A stretch of DNA of 15,122 nucleotides from positions 1 to 15,122 of the forward strand of contig CAYNFU010000016.1 in the NCBI GenBank assembly GCA_964396785.1, given 5' to 3'. The position numbers and the translations under genes were made by a program. This stretch comes from RBG-16-42-24 sp964396785 (GTDB lineage Bacteria > Patescibacteriota > Microgenomatia > UBA8517). Numbering within the stretch: position 1 is the first letter of the stretch; every line of letters begins with the position of its first letter. Below are positions 1-6,488 of this stretch, in pieces. The notes beneath the pieces are model-generated. The model made no database searches and had not been told where the DNA came from. It saw nothing but the letters and a program-made list of their open reading frames with translations.

Positions 1-2
1 TC

Positions 3-143
3 GCTCTTTTGGGAGGATCTACAATAAAGTGGTTTGCAATTGCCCTTCTTATAGGGACAATTTCAGGAACCTATTCCTCGCCTTTTGTTGCTGTCCCGCT
101 TCTCGTTACTTGGGAAGAGATTAAGCACAAAATCTCCAAATGA
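3..143 (+). CDS. secF: Protein translocase subunit SecF, C-terminal end (partial)
   Basis: Only the last 46 codons are in the window, read in the frame beginning at base 3 and ending at TGA 141-143. The peptide contains GGSTIKWFAIALLIGTISGT followed by YSSPFVAVPLLV, which matches the last transmembrane segment of SecF (family pattern: ALLIG..SGTYSS.F.A.PLL), then a short charged tail ending KHKISK. SecF works with SecD in the cytoplasmic membrane, using the proton-motive force to aid the late steps of Sec-dependent protein export. The gene runs in from the left, so its start and any secD partner are outside the window. The GTYSS signature is strong; SecD has a related end, but its usual C-terminus differs. 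No terminator is visible behind the stop, and a promoter for the next gene begins 5 bp downstream. Confidence 0.85.
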   Translation, partial: ALLGGSTIKWFAIALLIGTISGTYSSPFVAVPLLVTWEEIKHKISK

Positions 144-148
144 TTTTC

Positions 149-177
149 TTGACTTGCTTAGACTAGTTCTGTAGAAT
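149..177 (+). promoter_or_regulatory. Sigma70-type promoter for the small gene at 204
   Basis: The -35 element TTGACT (149-154) and the -10 element TAGAAT (172-177) are separated by exactly 17 bp, each one base off consensus. Initiation would fall near 184, leaving about 20 nt of leader that includes the SD at 191-196. This is the only promoter in the window with a normal SD-containing leader, which makes it a contrast to the leaderless ones. Confidence 0.7.
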
Positions 178-190
178 CCACTCAATAAAA

Positions 191-196
191 AGAGGT
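191..196 (+). promoter_or_regulatory. Shine-Dalgarno site (AGAGGT) deciding the start at 204
   Basis: AGAGGT lies 7 nt before the ATG at 204, at good spacing for an SD. It is one of only two clear SD sites in the window; the other precedes the cupin gene. Confidence 0.65.
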
Positions 197-203
197 AAAT
201 TAA

Positions 204-536
204 ATGGAATTATTAAGACTATTAAGACCAAGAGAAGGATCCATAAGCTTTATTGATTTAGGATATCTCGATGACAGATTGAATGGCGAGGGTGTCCCAT
301 TGGAAGTTCTGAAAAAATATCTCGATTATCCTGTTATACAAGGAATAACCTTAAAAGATGTAATCCACGTTTTCGCTTTAATGAATCGGGTAAGAGTAGA
401 TTATACTAGGAACGGGTTAGCTCTAAAATATTTTGACGCAGACAGGATAGAAGGTTCACAAAAGGCTCGAATAGATGAAGGAACATTGTCGAGGATAAAA
501 TTACAAAGAGAAGGTATTTTACCTATTATTTACTAG
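204..536 (+). CDS. Hypothetical protein, 110 aa
   Basis: I do not recognise this protein. It is a soluble, mixed-charge polypeptide with no signal peptide, no transmembrane segment, no cysteine and no evident catalytic motif. It starts MELLRLLRPREG and ends EGILPIIY, and its middle has alternating acidic and basic stretches that suggest a small alpha/beta fold. Two things support it as real: an excellent promoter (TTGACT-17-TAGAAT at 149-177) and an SD (AGAGGT, 191-196) correctly placed before ATG 204. Its stop codon (534-536) overlaps the 3' end of the opposing cca gene by 11 bp. Base composition is more AT-rich than the neighbouring enzymes, as is common for lineage-specific genes. No function is proposed. 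Confidence 0.7.
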   Translation: MELLRLLRPREGSISFIDLGYLDDRLNGEGVPLEVLKKYLDYPVIQGITLKDVIHVFALMNRVRVDYTRNGLALKYFDADRIEGSQKARIDEGTLSRIKLQREGILPIIY

Positions 537-1884
537 CAGATTTCATTTCCCGTAATCTAGTTACCAGTGCTTCTTTTTCGTTGGAAATTTTTTTAGCCTC
601 TATCTCTTCGAATAATTTATCTAAAATTTCTCCCACCTTAGGACCCGGTTTTAAGTTAAGTTCTTTCATTACGTCATTTCCGTCGATTTTAAGGTCGGTA
701 ACAGTAAAGGGTTGTTTTTGGACTTCGATTAGGCGTTTTTTAAACTCTTCGAGTCGCCAACTAGTTTCTGTTGCTCCACCTCCAAGTCTATCTCCGACCC
801 TAAGCTCTAGCATATCCTGAACATTTTCAATTCCGACATTTCTTACAAAGCGTCTAAGAGCTGAATCTGTTTGGTCCTCGCCGACGCTAAATTGGTGCCA
901 GCGAACGAGTCTTACAAATTTATCTTTTTCTTTGTTTGAGAACCTTAAACGGTCTGCAATATTCTCGGCGATTTTGGCCGAGACTAATTCGTGGTTATAA
1001 AAGGTGATAAGTCCCTCCTTACTTTTTTTGTATGTTTGGGGTTTACCCACGTCGTGGATAAAGGTTGCAAAGCGTACCAAAGGGTCCTCCGACTTACAAG
1101 ATTTCAAAGACATTAAGGAGTGCGTTCCTACATCATAGATGTGATGTCTTCCGGGGGATTTTTGCTCTACTCCAAAAGTCTTTTCCATCTCAGGGAGGAT
1201 TTGAGCCATAAGACCCGTTTCTCTAAAGACAAGCATTCCGTGATATGGGTCGGGAGAAGCAAATGTTTTAAGAAGTTCCTGCTTCACTCTCTCCTTGGCA
1301 ATTTTATTAATTAAACTGGCATTTGCCCGAATCGCTTCAAGGGTTTTCTCCTCTATGGAAAATCCAAGCTCTGCAGCGATTCTTATGGCTCTCATCATGC
1401 GCAAGGCATCTTCTCCGAATCTTTGATTGGGGTCGCCCACTGCACGGATAAGTTTGGCCTCTAAATCCTTTTGACCGTTAAAGGGATCAATTAGTTCAAA
1501 TTCCCCATTTTTCCTTTTTAGCGCCATTGCATTTATGGTAAAGTCCCGACGCGAAAGGTCTTCCTCAAGACTTTTTCCCCATTCGACTTTGTCGGGTCTT
1601 CGGGAGTCGGAGTATCCAAACTCCTTCCTAAATGTAGTTATCTCATATGGCTTATCACTGGTTGGGTGTGATATTCCAACCGTCCCAAATATATTTCCGT
1701 AAAAGCCATCTGGAAAAATTTTTAGGATTTCTTCGGGAGTGGCGTTGGTTGTAAAATCCCAATCTGACACGATTCGACTGGTTAGGATATCCCGAACAGA
1801 ACCTCCTACAATGTAGATTTCATAGCCGGCATCCGCAAATTTAGTAAGTATTTCGATAACAAATTCGTTGGTTTCAATTTTCAT
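526..1884 (-). CDS. cca: CCA tRNA nucleotidyltransferase with HD domain
   Basis: This enzyme adds or repairs the 3'-terminal CCA of tRNAs using CTP and ATP (class II, poly(A) polymerase-like family). Counting from ATG 1884 (452 aa), the head domain shows GGSVRD (27-32), the metal-binding DWD (Asp41, Asp43), TTFRKE and SRRP (83-97), RRDFTINAMA (112-121) and the nucleotide-selecting EDALRMMRAIR (158-168). The C-terminal half carries an HD phosphohydrolase domain with THS (His255) and HDVGKP (His277-Asp278), as in bacterial CCA enzymes that also have phosphatase or phosphodiesterase activity. A longer reading frame begins at TTG 1905, but that would place the -10 element TATAAT (1894-1899) inside the gene. 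ATG 1884 sits 9 nt after that element and matches family N-termini. The gene is divergent from recJ (25 bp gap) and convergent with the gene at 204. The poly(A) polymerase alternative is less likely given the HD domain, though the head domain alone cannot exclude it. Confidence 0.93.
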   Translation of the reverse strand: MKIETNEFVIEILTKFADAGYEIYIVGGSVRDILTSRIVSDWDFTTNATPEEILKIFPDGFYGNIFGTVGISHPTSDKPYEITTFRKEFGYSDSRRPDKVEWGKSLEEDLSRRDFTINAMALKRKNGEFELIDPFNGQKDLEAKLIRAVGDPNQRFGEDALRMMRAIRIAAELGFSIEEKTLEAIRANASLINKIAKERVKQELLKTFASPDPYHGMLVFRETGLMAQILPEMEKTFGVEQKSPGRHHIYDVGTHSLMSLKSCKSEDPLVRFATFIHDVGKPQTYKKSKEGLITFYNHELVSAKIAENIADRLRFSNKEKDKFVRLVRWHQFSVGEDQTDSALRRFVRNVGIENVQDMLELRVGDRLGGGATETSWRLEEFKKRLIEVQKQPFTVTDLKIDGNDVMKELNLKPGPKVGEILDKLFEEIEAKKISNEKEALVTRLREMKSASK

Positions 1885-1893
1885 CGTGATACC

Positions 1894-1899
1894 ATTATA
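1894..1899 (-). promoter_or_regulatory. -10 element of the cca promoter (TATAAT), predicted near-leaderless
   Basis: On the minus strand a perfect TATAAT is followed by 9 nt and then the ATG of cca (1884). Transcription starting about 7 nt downstream would leave at most a few leader bases, and no SD is present. A -35 element is weak (TTATCC at 1917-1922, 17 bp spacing). The hexamer overlaps the recJ -10 on the other strand. Confidence 0.6.
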
Positions 1900-1901
1900 C
1901 T
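1896..1901 (+). promoter_or_regulatory. -10 element of the recJ promoter (TATACT), predicted leaderless
   Basis: TATACT is followed by 8 nt and ATG 1910, with no SD in between. It shares four base pairs with the opposing cca -10 element, so one near-symmetric AT-rich core could direct transcription both ways. No good -35 is seen (only TTTCAA at 1872-1877, 18 bp spacing). Confidence 0.55.
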
Positions 1902-1909
1902 TCAACTAA

Positions 1910-3580
1910 ATGTTCAGGATAAGTAAGCCCCTTCGTTGGGAAATCCTTAATAAGGCAAAGGAAGTAAAGGCCGAAGATATTGTCAAAATTCTTCTTAAGA
2001 ATAGAGGGATAATTAATTCACAAGAAAAGAAAGAGTTTTTAAATCCTACCCATCCTTCTAAATTATCGCTTAAAGATCTGGGCATTAAAAAAGCTGAAGT
2101 GGAAAAGGCGCTAAAGCGCATACAAAAGGCAAAAAAAAGCGGGGAGTTAACGATAATTTATGGGGATTATGACGCTGACGGAATTTCTGGATGCGCCATT
2201 TTATGGGAATGTCTTTACGCAAATGGAGTAAATTGCACTCCATATATTCCCGAAAGGTTTAGCGAAGGTTATGGATTAAACGTCGAAAGTGTTAGTAAGC
2301 TTAAAGATGAGCACCCTGAGCTGGGGCTTATCATAACGGTCGACCACGGGGTAGTCGCCAATAAAAAAATTGAAGATATAAAAGCTCTCGGAGTAGATAT
2401 TATAGTTTCCGACCACCACCAGCCTGGAAAATCACTTCCCAAAAGCTATTCCGTAGTCCATACAACTAAAATAGGAGGTGCGGCTCTCGCTTGGATACTC
2501 TCAAGAGAAATTCGAAAACACTTTCGAGGCAAGGAAGCTTATTTTGGGGACGGGTTAGAGCTCGCCGCCCTCGGAACAATTGCCGACCAGCTTTCACTTC
2601 TCGGCCCAAACCGTTCTTTTGCAAAATATGGAATTGAGGCTTTAAATAAAACATCTCGCGTTGGACTATTGGCACTATATGATGAGTCTGGAATAACTCC
2701 TGGTGCAATCGGACCCTACGAGATAGGTTTTATGATTGCTCCGCGTATAAATGCCATGGGCCGCCTGGTCCACGCAATTGATTCACTGAGACTTCTTTGT
2801 ACAAAAAGTGTAAGTAGGGCAAGTGAACTAGCTAAGCTTTTGAATAAGACAAATTTGGAAAGACAAAAAATTGTCCAGGAAGTAGTAATTCATGCAAGGG
2901 CGTCTGTGGGGGAGAAAAAAGGAATAATAGTGCTCGCTCACGAGAGCTATCACGAGGGGGTTATTGGCCTTGCCGCTTCCTCACTCGTTGAAGAATTTTA
3001 CCGGCCGGCGATTGTAATTTCTAAAAAAGGGGAAGTCGCCAAGGCTTCAGCACGCTCGATTCACGGCTTTAATATTATTGAGGCTATAAGGAAAGTCGAG
3101 AAGCTTCTTCTTGAGGGAGGGGGACATCCCATGGCTGCGGGCTTTTCAATTAGTTCGCAAAAAATTGAAGAGTTTTCTCAGCGAATAAATGAACTTTCGC
3201 TGCCACTATTAACGGGTGATATTTTGACTAGAAGCTTAAAGATTGACGCCCACCTTTCTTTCTCAGCAATAACTAACGACCTTTATAAGAAACTTAGTTC
3301 ATTTAACCCGACTGGTATTGGAAATCCGACCCCCACTTTTATCACAAAAGAAGTCTTGGTTAATGAGGCGAGGGTAGTTGGCAGGGACGGTGGGCATTTA
3401 AAGCTGAAATTAGAACAAGAGGGAGTCGAATTTGGCGCAATCGCTTTTGGCTTGGGGCCCTTATTTCCAAAACTCTCGCCTAAAGAACTAATTGACGCCG
3501 TCTATACCGTAAATAATTCTACCTGGAATGGAAGAGAAACTTTGGAATTAAAGATAAAAGACATTAAAATAGCAACTTAA
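1910..3580 (+). CDS. recJ: Single-stranded-DNA-specific exonuclease RecJ
   Basis: RecJ degrades single-stranded DNA 5' to 3' in recombination and mismatch or base-excision repair. The 556-aa protein has the full domain order. The DHH phosphoesterase core shows GDYDADG (85-91), TVDHG (143-147), SDHH (167-170) and GTIAD (222-226), followed by PRINAMGRL (278-286). The DHHA1 domain follows with ESYHEGVIGLAAS (345-357) and the GGGHPMAAGFS signature (403-413), then a C-terminal OB-like domain (about 430-556). All metal-binding Asp/His positions that I can align are present, and the length is close to the usual 550-580 aa. The start at ATG 1910 fits the -10 element 8 nt upstream. Its stop codon (3578-3580) directly abuts the ATG of rel, and the two genes are probably partly co-transcribed. 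Confidence 0.95.
   Translation: MFRISKPLRWEILNKAKEVKAEDIVKILLKNRGIINSQEKKEFLNPTHPSKLSLKDLGIKKAEVEKALKRIQKAKKSGELTIIYGDYDADGISGCAILWECLYANGVNCTPYIPERFSEGYGLNVESVSKLKDEHPELGLIITVDHGVVANKKIEDIKALGVDIIVSDHHQPGKSLPKSYSVVHTTKIGGAALAWILSREIRKHFRGKEAYFGDGLELAALGTIADQLSLLGPNRSFAKYGIEALNKTSRVGLLALYDESGITPGAIGPYEIGFMIAPRINAMGRLVHAIDSLRLLCTKSVSRASELAKLLNKTNLERQKIVQEVVIHARASVGEKKGIIVLAHESYHEGVIGLAASSLVEEFYRPAIVISKKGEVAKASARSIHGFNIIEAIRKVEKLLLEGGGHPMAAGFSISSQKIEEFSQRINELSLPLLTGDILTRSLKIDAHLSFSAITNDLYKKLSSFNPTGIGNPTPTFITKEVLVNEARVVGRDGGHLKLKLEQEGVEFGAIAFGLGPLFPKLSPKELIDAVYTVNNSTWNGRETLELKIKDIKIAT
3542..3570 (+). promoter_or_regulatory. Internal promoter for rel inside the end of recJ
   Basis: TTGGAA (3542-3547), a 17 bp spacer and TAAAAT (3565-3570) lie within the last codons of recJ. 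Predicted initiation at about 3577 leaves only 3-4 nt before the rel ATG (3581). No SD precedes that ATG. This would let rel be expressed independently of recJ. Confidence 0.45.
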
Positions 3581-5077
3581 ATGAGTAAAATAACCGCGGG
3601 ACAAAAATTTTCAAAACTAATTAACTTGGTACTTGAGTCAAATGCCAATGCCGATATCAAGTTGATAAAGAAAGCTTGGGTTTTTTGCAAACTCGCCCAT
3701 ACGGGGCAAGAAAGAATGACAGGGGAGGCATTTGCCAATCACCCCCTGGAGGTAGCACTTAGGCTTGCCGATTGGAAGCTTGACGCAACGACGATAGTAG
3801 CGGCTCTCCTTCACGACACAATTGAGGACGGAGGAGCCACCCGCGAAGACATAATTAGAGAGTTCGGTAAAGACGTCTATTTTCTGGTAAATGGCGTCAC
3901 AAAGATTACAAAACTGAGACTCAAAGGAAGTAGGGAGGCTGAATTTACAGAAAACTTAAGAAAAATGCTTCTTGTGATGGCAAAAGACCTTAGAGTGGTT
4001 CTTCTTAAACTCGCCGATCGCCTTCATAATATGCAGACTCTCTATGCAATTCCTGCCTCTTCTCAAATAGAAAACGCACGGGAAACTTTGGAAATTTATG
4101 CTCCACTTGCCGAAAGGTTTGGCATGGGAAGAGTAAAGGGGGAACTGGAGGATCTCTCTTTCCCCTATGTTTATCCCGAGGAATTTAAGAGGGTATCGCA
4201 AGATTCAAAAAAATATTACAAGGAGGCAGAAGCACACATTGAAAAAATGAGAAGGAAGCTTCTAAAGCAGTTGGCCAAGGAGAAAATTAAGACTGAAATT
4301 CACGGGAGAAAGAAACACCTCTATTCTCTCTGGCGAAAGTTGTCCCGCCCCGAAATAGACGGCGACTATGGAAATGTGCACGACATAGTAGCCCTTAGAA
4401 TTTTGGTTGGTACCGTTTCGCAGTGCTATTCGGCTTTGGGGATAGTTCATAGCTTATTTAAGCCGGTTCCCCATATTGGAATTTCAGACTTTATTGCCCA
4501 GCCAAAGCCAAATGGTTATCGCTGTCTTCACACAAAAGTTTTCGGACCCGGCGGAAGAATTGTAGAGGTTCAGATTAGAACCTTTCTAATGCACGAAGAG
4601 GCCGAATTTGGAGTCGCCGCTCACTGGGCTTACTCGGAACAAAAAGAAGAGTTGGCGGATGAGGTCAGAGAAAAAATAGGGGGTTTTGCACCAAGCGATA
4701 AACTTCCTTGGATGCGACAGCTTGTTACTTGGCAGAAGGAACTAACTGATTCAGAGGAATTCCTAAGGGCTGTAAAATTTGACGCTCTAAGGCACAGAAA
4801 CTTTGTTTTTTCCCCGCTGGGGGACGTTTATGATTTGCCTGCTGGTGCTACCCCGGTTGATTTTGCCTATGCGGTTCATACTGAGCTTGGAAATAATGCA
4901 ACTGGTGCCAAGGTTGACGGAAAAATGGTACCACTTGAATATAAATTAAAAAGCGGCCAAGTAGTTGAAATTTTTAAGGCCAAAAATCCTAAGGGGCCCA
5001 ATTCGGACTGGCTCGCCTTTGTTATAACTCAACTTGCAAGAAGGGAAATAAATAAGTATTTGAGAAGAAAGGCGTAA
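3581..5077 (+). CDS. rel: RelA/SpoT-family (p)ppGpp synthetase/hydrolase, short form (HD-SYNTH-TGS)
   Basis: This protein makes and breaks the stringent-response alarmone (p)ppGpp. The 498 aa comprise an HD hydrolase domain (about 30-195), a synthetase domain (about 235-355) and a TGS domain (about 405-468, starting NFVFSPLGDVYDLP). The hydrolase residues appear intact: Arg45, His54, His78-Asp79, Glu82-Asp83, Asp146 and Asn150. The synthetase keeps GRKKHLYS (242-249), Asp268 in VHDIVALRI, Tyr313 in NGYRCLHT and Glu329 in VEVQIRT, so both activities are plausible. Two features are unusual. The loop motif that reads RFKD in bifunctional Rel and EFDD in E. coli-type RelA is GISD here (300-303). 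The chain also ends about 30 residues after TGS, without the helical, zinc-finger and ACT regions that let long Rel proteins sense stalled ribosomes. It abuts recJ with no gap and is followed by aspS. Confidence 0.93.
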   Translation: MSKITAGQKFSKLINLVLESNANADIKLIKKAWVFCKLAHTGQERMTGEAFANHPLEVALRLADWKLDATTIVAALLHDTIEDGGATREDIIREFGKDVYFLVNGVTKITKLRLKGSREAEFTENLRKMLLVMAKDLRVVLLKLADRLHNMQTLYAIPASSQIENARETLEIYAPLAERFGMGRVKGELEDLSFPYVYPEEFKRVSQDSKKYYKEAEAHIEKMRRKLLKQLAKEKIKTEIHGRKKHLYSLWRKLSRPEIDGDYGNVHDIVALRILVGTVSQCYSALGIVHSLFKPVPHIGISDFIAQPKPNGYRCLHTKVFGPGGRIVEVQIRTFLMHEEAEFGVAAHWAYSEQKEELADEVREKIGGFAPSDKLPWMRQLVTWQKELTDSEEFLRAVKFDALRHRNFVFSPLGDVYDLPAGATPVDFAYAVHTELGNNATGAKVDGKMVPLEYKLKSGQVVEIFKAKNPKGPNSDWLAFVITQLARREINKYLRRKA

Positions 5078-5088
5078 GAGTCTAAAAT
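5060..5088 (+). promoter_or_regulatory. Promoter for aspS, overlapping the end of rel
   Basis: TTGAGA (5060-5065), a 17 bp spacer and TAAAAT (5083-5088) give a strong sigma70-type match (5/6 at both elements). Eight nucleotides separate the -10 from ATG 5097, and no SD is present. This predicts a leaderless or 1-2 nt leader transcript. The -35 lies inside the last codons of rel. Confidence 0.6.
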
Positions 5089-5096
5089 TAAGTTCA

Positions 5097-6488
5097 ATGG
5101 AAAGAACGTTAAGTTCCGAAACTCTCGAAAAAGTTGGCCAAAAAGTAAAACTTCTAGGCTGGGCTGCGACAATCCGTGACCACGGCAAAATTACTTTTGT
5201 CGACTTAAGAGATAGAAAAGGAATTATTCAATGCGTTGGCCAGGATTTCCCAAAGATAACTGCCGAGTCGGTAATTGAAGTAACAGGGGAGGTCGCAAAA
5301 AGGCCGGAGAACCTCATAAATAAAAACATTCCCACAGGAGAGGTGGAAGTAAAGGTTGAAAAGGTGACAGTGCTCACCAAAAGTATAGAGCTTCCAATCC
5401 CCATAGAGGGTGATGGCCTTGAGATAGAAGAGCCGGCAAGACTCAAATACAGATATTTAGATTTAAGACGACCACGCATGACTAGGAACTTAAGAGTCAG
5501 GTCTAAACTAACATCTTTTATCCGAAATTGGCTAACTGAGCGGGATTTTGTGGAGGTAGAGACTCCAATTCTTACCAAAACCACTCCCGAAGGAGCAAGA
5601 GATTTCATAGTTGCCTCCCGTCTTCAACCAGGGAAATTTTATGCTCTCCCCCAGTCTCCCCAACAATATAAACAACTTTTGATGGTTGCGGGTCTTGAGA
5701 GATATTTTCAAATAGCACGTTGTTTTCGCGACGAAGATCCTCGGGCAGATAGAGCATACGGTGAATTTACACAGCTCGATCTTGAAATGTCATTTGTTTC
5801 GCAGGAAGACATACTTCAATTAACCGAAGAGCTTTTTACCTCCCTTGTCAAAGAAGTTTTTCCAGAGAAAAAAGTGAGCACTTCCCCCTGGCCAAGAATT
5901 TCCCACAAAGAAGCTAAAGAAAAATACGGTAATGACAAACCGGATTTGAGAAAAGACAAAAATGACAAAAATGAGCTTGCTTTTGCCTGGATAGTTGATT
6001 TTCCACTCTTCACCGAGCAAACAAAGGAAGATTTTTTCCATGGAGCGGGGAATGCCAAGTGGGCTCCATCTCATCACATGTTTACGGCTCCCCACCCTGA
6101 CGACACTCCCTTACTTGATAAAGACCCTGGTCAGGTCCGCGGGCTTCAACATGATCTGGTACTTAATGGGTTTGAGGTAGGTGGAGGAAGCGTGAGAATT
6201 CACGACCCTGAGATCCAAGAAAAAATTTTCGATTTGATAGGATTCACCAAAGAGCAGAAGGAAGAGTTTGCCCACATGCTTACGGCGTTCTCATACGGTG
6301 TTCCACCACACGGAGGCATTGCCCCAGGTATTGATAGGTTTTTAATGGTTGTACTCGGTGAACCTAGCGTAAGAGAAGTAGTGGCATTTCCCATGACTGC
6401 AGGAGGACAAACTGCGGTAATGGATGCTCCGAGTGAAGCCGCTGAGAAACAATTAAAGGAGCTAGGAATTAAAACATCTTCAAAATGA
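5097..6488 (+). CDS. aspS: Aspartyl-tRNA synthetase, bacterial type lacking the GAD insertion
   Basis: This class II synthetase charges tRNA-Asp, and perhaps also tRNA-Asn, with aspartate. In order it shows an N-terminal OB anticodon-binding domain (about 15-105), motif 1 with YRYLDLRRP (118-126) and ETPILTKTTPEGARDF (155-170), the QSPQQYKQLLM flipping-loop region (186-196), motif 2 with FRDEDPRADR (210-219) and EFTQLDLEMSF (223-233), and motif 3 with GIAPGIDRF (407-415). At 463 aa it is well short of the roughly 590 aa of bacterial AspRS. The text passes from NDKPDLR (279-285) almost directly to FAWIVDFPLF (296-305), so the GAD insertion domain is gone, although the sequence is otherwise of bacterial type. 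The OB domain reads RDHG (27-30); His here is the residue associated with non-discriminating AspRS. The start at 5097 fits the promoter. The stop overlaps the start of dacA (ATGA). Confidence 0.95.
   Translation: MERTLSSETLEKVGQKVKLLGWAATIRDHGKITFVDLRDRKGIIQCVGQDFPKITAESVIEVTGEVAKRPENLINKNIPTGEVEVKVEKVTVLTKSIELPIPIEGDGLEIEEPARLKYRYLDLRRPRMTRNLRVRSKLTSFIRNWLTERDFVEVETPILTKTTPEGARDFIVASRLQPGKFYALPQSPQQYKQLLMVAGLERYFQIARCFRDEDPRADRAYGEFTQLDLEMSFVSQEDILQLTEELFTSLVKEVFPEKKVSTSPWPRISHKEAKEKYGNDKPDLRKDKNDKNELAFAWIVDFPLFTEQTKEDFFHGAGNAKWAPSHHMFTAPHPDDTPLLDKDPGQVRGLQHDLVLNGFEVGGGSVRIHDPEIQEKIFDLIGFTKEQKEEFAHMLTAFSYGVPPHGGIAPGIDRFLMVVLGEPSVREVVAFPMTAGGQTAVMDAPSEAAEKQLKELGIKTSSK

Noticed and set aside
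5228..5608. A 126-codon reading frame antisense to aspS as a separate gene.
   Set aside because: It lies entirely inside a well-conserved synthetase gene, its peptide is low-complexity Ser/Thr-rich as expected of a shadow frame, and it has no promoter or SD.
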